Shown piece by piece: positions 56,766-64,000 of a DNA stretch of 64,000 nt. The position numbers and the translations under genes were made by a program. Location of the stretch: NCBI GenBank assembly GCA_013339895.1, contig JABACO010000005.1:7194888-7258887 (forward strand), given 5' to 3'. The first letter of the stretch is position 1; every line of letters begins with the position of its first letter. The notes beneath the pieces were generated by a model. The model had not been told where the DNA came from. It worked only from the letters and a program-made list of their open reading frames with translations, and ran no database searches. This stretch comes from Ephydatia muelleri (Eukaryota > Porifera > Demospongiae > Spongillida > Spongillidae).

Positions 56766-57399
56766 TCCAGATTGATCTCATGGACACGAGGCACTTGCCA
56801 CATGGAGAAATGAAGTGGATCCTTCATTGTGCTAGATCATTGGTCCAAATTCAATTTGCCTATGCCATTGAAAGCAAAATAGCTATAAATGTTGCAAATG
56901 TATTAAACATGCTGATTTTCCCCTATTTTGTTGCACCTCGCATACTTCACTTGGACAATAGCCGAGAATTTGTAAATCATGTGATTGAAGGTTTACAGGC
57001 AATGTGGCACACAGAAATACAACAAGTGAGTGGTTGACCTCGTCATCCGCAGAGCCAGGGGTTAGTGGAATGTGCTCACCAAACACTGCAAAGAAGCTAG
57101 GAGGAGATGATCATGAAGAGCAAGCTGAAGACACCATCATGGAGTGAATGGCTTCCAAAAATTGTCTGTAAGCTCTTTGTTACTTTAATCCTGTTTGATT
57201 ACGTTTACTTGGGAGGCACTAAATACGTGTTTCTTTTTTGCTCTTATAGATGCTATGAACACACAGACTCATGAAGCAGTGGGAAAAAGCTAAATGAGTT
57301 AGTATTTGGCCAGAACCTCGGTCAGTGTTGTTTCCAACTGGATAATAATTTGGTATCATCTTAGAGGAGTCAATGACTGATGATTTGTGGGGTGCTACG

Positions 57400-57850
57400 A
57401 AATAATACAAGAAAACAACATAACATATAACAGACAATAAAAATAAAAATAAAAATAAATACACACTAACAAATGTGATCAAACGAGCCTATAATGAGAC
57501 TCTGCCCTCATGTACTGCTAGGGCCAGATCACAATAAACTGGATGGTGGTATGAAGATCTACTTCCTCGCAGGCACATGATAGCACTGCGCAGTATGGCA
57601 AAAGACAGACGACATCTCAGCCAGCCCATAATGAGGGAATATGCCTTGTCTTGTTTGTCAGAAGGTAGGTCGGCTAACCGTTTGTAAAAAGTGGTGGCTT
57701 CTCTCCCCATTGCACCCGAGGTGAAAAAAACAAGGGGTGTGAAGACGCCATATTCAACATCACGAATGCGTTGCCCGTATTCCCTTTTCTTGGCTTGCTC
57801 ATGGGTACGAAAGAGAGCAGACGTAGCTAGATGCATTAGGGTGAAAAACC
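57400..57850 (-). mobile_element. 5'-truncated LINE fragment inside Ginger copy 2
   Basis: The 115-codon frame 57836-57489 (RIRDVEYGVFTPLVFFTSGA, then ATTFYKRLADLP and LSFAILRSAIMCLRGSRSS) matches the C-terminal tail often seen after the reverse transcriptase of invertebrate retroelements. An AAATAAAAATAAAA tail lies at its 3' side (57430-57465). Similarity is from memory of the family, so the clade is open. Confidence 0.6.
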
Positions 57851-58902
57851 CTTATATCAAAATATGCATCTTGGCCTTTTGACCAAAATCCTCTTGCTCT
57901 ATTGTCTGCCCTGATAATGGGATCTGCACTAGTACTTCAGACTCAGTAAATGAATCACTACAGCAGAGCTTAGAGGAGATGAAGGAAGTACTGCAGTCAA
58001 AGCCAATTGTAGAAAACAATTACTCAACTGATGTAGGAAAATTCTCAGTGCATGTATGTAGGAAAATCAACGCTGAGAAATGCAATGACAAAGTAACAAA
58101 ATGAAGAAGTGGACATGACCATAGCTAGCAGTGAAATAGAGAAGAGGGAGGCACAGTTGACAACAATGGAAAAGCATAAGAAGGTATGCTTTGTACAATA
58201 ATTAATTTTTAATGGCTGTGATGCAAGTGTACATATACAATGCCATTGTCTTATTTGTTCAGCTACATGTAAAAGGTGACAGAAATTATCTAAAATCTGC
58301 CCAAAAGATTATCATCGATACAATAAACAGAAAAATGTTGTATCATTTACTGCGGTGACTATGTTTCAGTTCAGATTCCATGCAATGATCGTGCCTCTTC
58401 TGACCTTTCCCGCCTTCCTGGTATTGTTGCTGATGTAGTAGGAATGAATCAGAATTTATGTCATATAAGGTTAGCTTTCGAGCATCCCTAGAAATCCTGA
58501 ATGGAGCCACCTAAAGATTTACCAATTGCTAGAATACTGGAATAGTCATGCCAGAACAATTTGTTTGCCAAAAATTAATATGCATCACAATCAGTACCTG
58601 CACTTAAAACCTGCAGATGTAGATGATTTTTGTGAGTGAATTTTGAAGCTCAGAGAATCATTTGGCAATGAGAGTAGTAGGATCAATGACAATGGAGAGG
58701 ATAAATAGGTGTATACTGTAACACTAAATGATGCTGCTGATTCCAGCAATGATCAGTTAACAAATTCGAAGATACGTGGATCCATTTTGACTGTGGCTTG
58801 TGGTGTCATATTGACAGGTAAATTATAATATTTTGTATGCACGGTATGTAATTGTGGTATGAGACATTTTCATTATCATGTTCACATTACAATGCAGGAA
58901 AA

Positions 58903-59694
58903 TTCTTGAAAGTCCATCTGATTGGATGAGTGACACAATTGTCAATGCAACGCACTGTTTATGCAGAGATAATATACATTATCTCTGGTTTATTGAAGCA
59001 ACGGTATGGCACACCAGGCTTGCAAAATTCTTTACTAGGACCCACTGGTGTCTTTGAAGTGATTGGAGGCTGGAAAGAATTTGTCCAAGTGCTTCCCTGC
59101 AATAATGACCATTGGCTGAAAATATCAACCATCGATTTCTATCCCGTGATTAAGGTATATGACAGCAGGAACACAGCGATTATTTTCAGTACAAAGCAGC
59201 AGATCTGTTCGATTCTTGTGTCAAGTGAGCATGTTATCAGCGTAGAATTCGTTGCTGTTGATAGGCAAAATAATTCAGACGACTGTGGTCTTCAAAGCAG
59301 CAGATCTGTTCGATTCTTGTGTCAAGTGAGCGTAGAATTCGTTGCTGTTGATAGGCAAAATAATTCAGACGACTGTGGTCTTTTCGCGCTGGCTTTTGCC
59401 ACTGCTCTTTGTGTTGGTGAAGACTCACAGTACTTGCACTTCAACACTGAAGGTACATCGATGCGGGTCCATTTACTACAGTGTTCAGAGAATGGTGTGA
59501 TACAACCCTTCCCTTCTGAAATGCTGAAAAGAAGGAGAGCGCGTAGGGACATGAAAAATGGCAAGATTGAGGTATTTTGCACTTGCCAGCGTGCCGAAGA
59601 CGAGGATATGTCAGAGTGTGTTAAATGTGGAGAAATGTTCCACCGTACGTGCATCAAGGAGTCAAATAGGATTGGAATGAAGACTGTAGCATAA
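58903..59694 (+). CDS. Ginger 2 Ulp1 protease with PHD finger
   Basis: ESPSDWMSDTIVNA in one frame is separated by a ~36-bp palindromic insertion (CAGAGATAAT ... ATTATCTCTG) from KQRYGTPGLQ in the next. His in NNDHWLKIST, Asp in IKVYDSR and Cys in SDDCGLFALAFA complete the protease. A ~90-bp in-frame tandem duplication (59190-59380) repeats the segment from SSRSVRFL to SDDCGL, so the catalytic Cys motif occurs twice. A PHD finger ends the protein (VFCTCQR, ECVKCGEMFHRTC), cut before its last Cys pair. The first reported start codon is GTG, so no true start is assigned. Confidence 0.65.
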
Positions 59695-59809
59695 CGTTGC
59701 TATGCGACTCGTGCAGCAATTAGCCTGTACGCATTTGACTGTAATTGCTGTACGTAAATTGATATTTTTTATTACAATAACGAAGTCTGTGTACTATCAT
59801 CGAAAACTA

Positions 59810-59970
59810 CTTAGCGGGTCAAAAACGCTCAAATCGGATCAAGAAAAGTGTAATGTCAAAAACCGGGTCAACCGGCTTTAAATCCAGTCAACCGGTTTTG
59901 AATCGGGTCAACCCGCTTTAAATCGGGTTAACCCGATTTAGATCGGGTCACGGATTCAAATCGGGTCGTA
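59810..59970. repeat. Subterminal repeat array of Ginger 2
   Basis: Ten or so motifs of the type GGGTCAACCGG, AAATCGGGT and CCGGTTTTGAATC. Different in sequence from copy 1 but the same design. Confidence 0.65.
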
Positions 59971-60929
59971 ACATATTATTTGAATGCCAATTATCATGGC
60001 ATATATGTACTAAGTGTGTAAAGAATAAACCATTGCAATTGTAGCTGAGTGGGGGTCGCAGAAAATTTAGCAAGGATTGGAAAGCTTTATACTACATGAC
60101 TAGAGGATGATGCGAGTGCGTAGCAAATAGCCTTACGCGCGCCTTGTTAAATACTGCCACCCCGCGAGGTGGGATGCGCAAGTTCACTGTAACCATTATT
60201 AATTCACTCGGATCCGTTTACTTGGTATACGATCGTCTTGCGAAGTCTTCTTGTTTCAATTTATTCGCAAAATTTCTATCGGACTCACTTGCACTGATTC
60301 TACAAAACACTGAAAGCAAACCCATGCAAAGAGATTGGGAACGGCCGTTGGGTAAGACTGGTACAAATTGCTCTGTGATCACTGGTGATGTAATAGCATA
60401 CAATCGCCACCTATTATGAACTTTTTTTTACGTCAAAACGCAGAGCTTATAGTTAAACGGCTAATGTTACTACCATAATTGACGTAGCTATCTGAAACAA
60501 GTAATGGAAAATCAAGGTACAAGCTTTGCCAGGGTAGCTCGTCGGATAGTTCATGGTGATGTCAAAAAAATTAAATGTCGAGTAACTCCACTACCCTCCA
60601 ACCTACCAACACACCTCACCGTACATACGTAACATTTTGTGCTGCATCTACCGTTTCCAAAGGAAGTAAAGTTCTAAGGGAGTTGCATTGGATAGTTGAT
60701 AAAAATACTATAAGCCTGCCAAATTTGCATCTGAGGTCCAAACTGCTATTAATGTGGCGACACTCTTGCCCGAATGTACGCATTTCTTACTATCGTATTC
60801 TTCGGTCAGCTTTTTTCTCTAGGGGCGAGGCGTCAAATCATCCACATCGCGAAGTGCTCAATTGCTCACGTGCTCCGTTTCCAATCCTCTAATATCTAGG
60901 AGAAGGGAACACGGAATGCATGCAATAAT
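59971..60929. other. No gene seen
   Basis: ORFs at 60144-60419 and 60575-60892 on plus and 60218-60403 on minus have no recognised motif. Confidence 0.5.
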
Positions 60930-61180
60930 GGCGCGAATCATGTGGGAAATATGCATTAACTTTGCATAGCTGTATCTCCATAACGGATCAAGTACAAATC
61001 AAGGAACACAACATATCAGTAGCGACAGGACCCTATACGTAAATACGAATTTGAAGCGATTTGACTGATCCTACCTGAATATGTGGAAGTTTTGAACCCC
61101 ATGGGGTATCGGACCTCGTAACGTCGGCACCGTTCACATTTTCACACAGAATAATGATGTAGTCGGAAGTTATCGCGATG
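60930..61180 (+). mobile_element. Foldback-family relic, right arm only
   Basis: GGAAATATGCA, GTATCTCCATAACGGA, GTATCGGACCTCGTAACGTC follow the order of the right arm at 5250-5450. Confidence 0.7.
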
Positions 61181-61689
61181 CATTTTTATGATGCTTTATA
61201 TCCGTGATGCAGTTTTTTGCAGAACTGTCCCATATATATTGCATATGCGAATGCTCATTTTCTCGTGAACTGTCTCATATGTATGAGTACATATGAAAAC
61301 GCACTCTTTATCATCATAGAAACAAAGCTGCTTCAAAGGAGAAAACAAAGAGATGCAAAGACACTAATCTGCAGAATTTTGAAACTGAATACACCTCACC
61401 TTACTTTCTTGCATCCACTAGGCCTACATTGCTTTATAAGTTTTTTTCTCAAACGTTCTAGTTTACATGTAGTTTCTTGTATCTTTTCTTTATCACTTTC
61501 CAGAATAATAAAATGCAAAGTTGCTAAGGTGAAAGCACAAGTATGCTAAACTAATAGCGATGCCTTTACTTTCTTGCTTCGTCTACTTTGCTTTTTAACT
61601 GTTTTTTATTCACTAATTTACTTGTTACTTTTTTTTTCACTTTCCACTGCTTTTTTTTTTTACACATTTTCACTCTTTTAAACTTCCTT
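61181..61689. other. No gene seen; T-rich
   Basis: T-rich strand with many TTT runs. ORF 61217-61549 has no recognised domain. Confidence 0.5.
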
Positions 61690-61930
61690 TTCATTAATTA
61701 TATAACATTTGGAATGTTTTACGAGATTTTGACCTTTGTGATTCATACAACTGTGGGTTTTTTGAACCTATAGGTTATCAGACATTGGCACTATGCTTGT
61801 GCAAGACACCAATACAACATTTCACGTGGTGTACTACAAGTGTTGAAAACAGGAGATGTTAACCGTTAGTAAGTTATAGCAATTTGAGTTTATGTTATAA
61901 CATAACCTATGTTTAATGACATAAAAATCA
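61690..61930 (+). mobile_element. Strongly diverged foldback-family relic
   Basis: TTTTTTGAACCTATAGGTTA, CAAGACACCAATAC, TTATAGCAATTTGAG and TTATAACATAAC are in right-arm order. Confidence 0.45.
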
Positions 61931-62399
61931 AATTGCTATAACAGCATAGTTGATTCACTGCTATCCTCCGCATCCTCAGCAAGCTCCTATCTGTGAGCTG
62001 CTGCCTTACCTGTTGCTGCATTCATAATTCACACTTCAGTACCTCTTTCTTATCTTCTTCATTGTATGCTTCCTATTTCAGATCTTCAGTACTTATATGG
62101 CTCATCACCATTTTACTCTCTCATCTTCAACAACTCCATTATCAGTATTGCCCATCACAGCATTCTTCTCATTCAAGTTGTTTTTTTTTTATCGATCAAC
62201 CCTTTAACTAACCGTGGTTCAGAGATTATGATTGACTTTGAGGGCTGGTCAAATAGATGCTCAGATCATATGATATTTGTTTGGTTTGTTTCATATACCT
62301 GAGTATTCATGGTGTCTGAAAAAGTAAAGGTTTATTTTGTCTAGTGTATAAGAAACACTGTAACGAACAAAAAGTGACTACACTTACAAAACGATATGA
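61931..62399. other. No gene seen
   Basis: Short ORFs only; no recognisable motif. Confidence 0.5.
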
Positions 62400-62900
62400 G
62401 GCAGCCACCTTGACCAATGATCAGGTGATTTACAAGATTTTCTGCTCTGCTACTTTGGCAGACAGCATCCATTATAAATTGTAGAGAGCTTGCTCAACCA
62501 CATCTTAGGATTGTGGGTGGCAAGGCCTTTCACTGACCAGTTGAACTTGTCCTGTCCAGTCATTAAAATTTACTAATTCTCTGCCATTGTCGCTATGTAG
62601 CATACTTGCAAGGGCCATAACTGGGAATGCATAATTCTCCAATGCCCTAACTACATCATGAGCACCTTTTTGACCAAGGGAGATGCCAAATTGAACCTGG
62701 ACCCGTGATCAATAATGTGCAATATCCACTTGGAATTCTCATCCAGAAGATGGCACATGTCAATGAGATCAAACTATTAACAGTCATGGTTTGCAGCAAC
62801 ACAAGGTCCTATATCTGAAGCCAAGATAACAGGCTCAATAGGTCTGAGTAGAAACGTCGTAGCTTGTGGCTTGCACAAATGACGAACTGCTCAACATCAC
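62400..62900 (-). pseudogene. Ginger-type integrase relic (copy 4)
   Basis: Minus-strand pieces: DLIDMCHLLDENSKWILHII and FNLA (62780-62690), LHSDNGREFVNF (62620-62570), TGQVQLVSERPCHPQS (about 62550-62500) and VVEQALYNL (about 62490). Stops and frame changes throughout. Its N-terminal side is cut by the foldback element at 62985. Confidence 0.7.
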
Positions 62901-62984
62901 TCCTTGGCAGGAAGGAGTATGTACTCTGTGTCTGTGTGTCCAAAAAGACCAGCTAACTTTATGCAGTAGGCATCTGTTACATAA

Positions 62985-63440
62985 ACAGTAATGGAGATAC
63001 AGCAATGCAAAGTAAAGTCCACGTTTCCCGCTCGAATCGCGCCTTTCTCAGTCCCACTCGGGAGAATGGAGCGGTTCAAGGACTGAGAAAGGCGCGATTC
63101 GAGCGGGAAACGTGGACTTACTTTGCATTGCTGTATCTCCGTAACGGAAGAAGTAAAAATCAACGATCTGCAGAAATCAATAGTGACAGGACTCCTTTAC
63201 GTGCATATCGATTTTGAAGTGATTTGGACATTCCTGCAGGGAGCTACCTGGATTTTGAACCCCTCGGGGTACTGTGCCTTGTAACGTCGGCAAGGAGCAA
63301 GGGTAAGACACCATAATCGATTTTCGTAGAGAGAAGTGGTGTGGCACGAAGTGTTCGAAATAGGAAGTTGATTGCTTAAACCGTTATGGAGTTTTAGCGA
63401 TTCAAACGTGAAGCATTTTTATAACTTTTTATATATATAG
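62985..63440 (+). mobile_element. Foldback-family element with a hairpin core
   Basis: A ~62-bp inverted repeat around 63065 (AAGTCCACGTTTCCCGCTCG and complement, then GGAGATACAGCAATGCAAAG and complement) forms the core. The right arm continues with TTTTGAACCCCTCGGGGTA, CCTTGTAACGTCGGCA and AAGACACCATAATCGATTTT to 63440. The left arm is missing beyond 62990, where Ginger DNA begins. Confidence 0.75.
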
Positions 63441-64000
63441 CCACTTTTCATTTTCTCGGAAACTGACCCATATCATTATTAGTTTAACTATTTTAGTCGT
63501 AAGCTGTGTTTCTGTTTCTATTTTATTTAGAAGTCTATTGATATATTATATTTACCACACATACATGTATATATGAAGACAGCACATTGTCATGTATTAT
63601 AGAATCACAGTGGAAATAGTAATAACAATGCATGCAAAGATGCATTGCAACAAAAAAAATGTTCATCATTTGCTGGATTACGCCTACAAAATTAATCAAT
63701 AGCTGCTGATATGTCTACAGGTATGTCATGATGAATAGTAAGAAGTGTTAATCCTGATAATCTCTGCATAGTATAAGAGAAGTCTTGATTTTGTGATAAC
63801 TAAAGGACCTCTCTGCATACTGAGCAACTAGTTACTGGAAGAGTGCACAAGATACTGACAGGTTAAAGCTATTAGAGTACATGGTAGTGGTAGAGTTGTA
63901 GCAGGATTGGATGGTATACTACTCTGTCCATGTTCCTTAAGCTGGCGTTGCCACTTTATTTGCCAGCAATCTAACTCACTTCTAACACAATATGGGGATG
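63441..64000. other. No gene seen
   Basis: AT-rich; no ORF or repeat recognised. Confidence 0.5.

Larger units (their letters stand above)
56770..59695 (+). pseudogene. Ginger-type element (copy 2): integrase, Ulp1, PHD
   Basis: After an acceptor TTTTCCAG the integrase reads DLMDTRHLPHGEMKWIL, then APRILHLDNSREFVN and, past a stop, RHPQSQGLVECAHQTL with the third acidic residue (near 57070). LVFGQ follows at 57300. A later part (58360-58490) has SVQIPCNDRASSDLSRLPGI, equivalent to the RIPxIDRT module of copy 1. Ulp1 and PHD follow at 58903-59692. Stops, an inserted LINE piece and frame changes make it inactive. CCGGTT/CCCGGGTT-type subterminal motifs follow at 59810-59970. The left end was not found. 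Confidence 0.75.

Overview
The window looks like nuclear DNA of a marine invertebrate animal, probably an early-branching metazoan such as a sponge. This is inferred from AT-rich intergenic DNA, spliced genes with GT-AG introns, long CA/GT microsatellites, and animal-type transposons (CACTA/EnSpm, Ginger with KRBA2-like integrase, hAT, Harbinger-like MITE, copia, LINE). The species cannot be read from the sequence. Nothing bacterial or organellar is seen, and no rRNA, convincing tRNA or CRISPR array.

The only recurrent host-type gene is a caspase-fold (peptidase C14, metacaspase-like) family. Copies lie at 5760-7004 (+, intact), 14502-15425 (-, C-terminally replaced), 21544-22821 (-, intact), 32023-33297 (-, two frameshifts) and 52470-53770 (+, two frameshifts). 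There are gene-less relics at 3600-3910 and 30215-31030. All five coding copies share a TATAAAT box 40-42 bp upstream of an ATG that opens an MGQxxS N-terminus, a possible N-myristoylation signal. They also share a GHG/GHD histidine motif and a DCC[YH]AGG cysteine motif. The genes sit in repeated units of about 3 kb that also carry a GT microsatellite and flanking repeats.

Layout: 1-2700 CA-rich minisatellite and a duplicated block; 2.7-8.3 kb caspase relic, a 780-bp foldback element and caspase A; 8.6-11.5 kb decayed CACTA transposase (-); 11.6-12.1 kb two exons of a coiled-coil gene; 12.3-13.7 kb internally deleted Ginger copy plus hairpin; 13.8-16.0 kb low-complexity DNA, caspase B and a MITE; 16.2-21.2 kb a Ginger transposon with terminal repeats coding for integrase, Cys-rich repeats, Ulp1-type protease and PHD finger; 21.2-23.7 kb caspase C; 23.7-28.1 kb two opposed copia fragments; 28.1-33.9 kb caspase unit relic and caspase D; 34-39 kb USP-like exon remnants and a third Ginger relic; 39-51.3 kb the minisatellite again, holding a LINE that holds a hAT that holds a MITE; 52.4-53.8 kb caspase E; 54.1-54.8 kb a DNA transposon with target-site duplication; 56.8-60 kb a second Ginger with a LINE fragment inside; 60-64 kb foldback relics and a fourth Ginger integrase relic.

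The genes do not form an operon or pathway. The window is a transposon-rich accessory region in which a caspase-like family has been copied in both orientations and used as a landing site by mobile elements. Paralogous units serve as empty-site controls that date and delimit several insertions.
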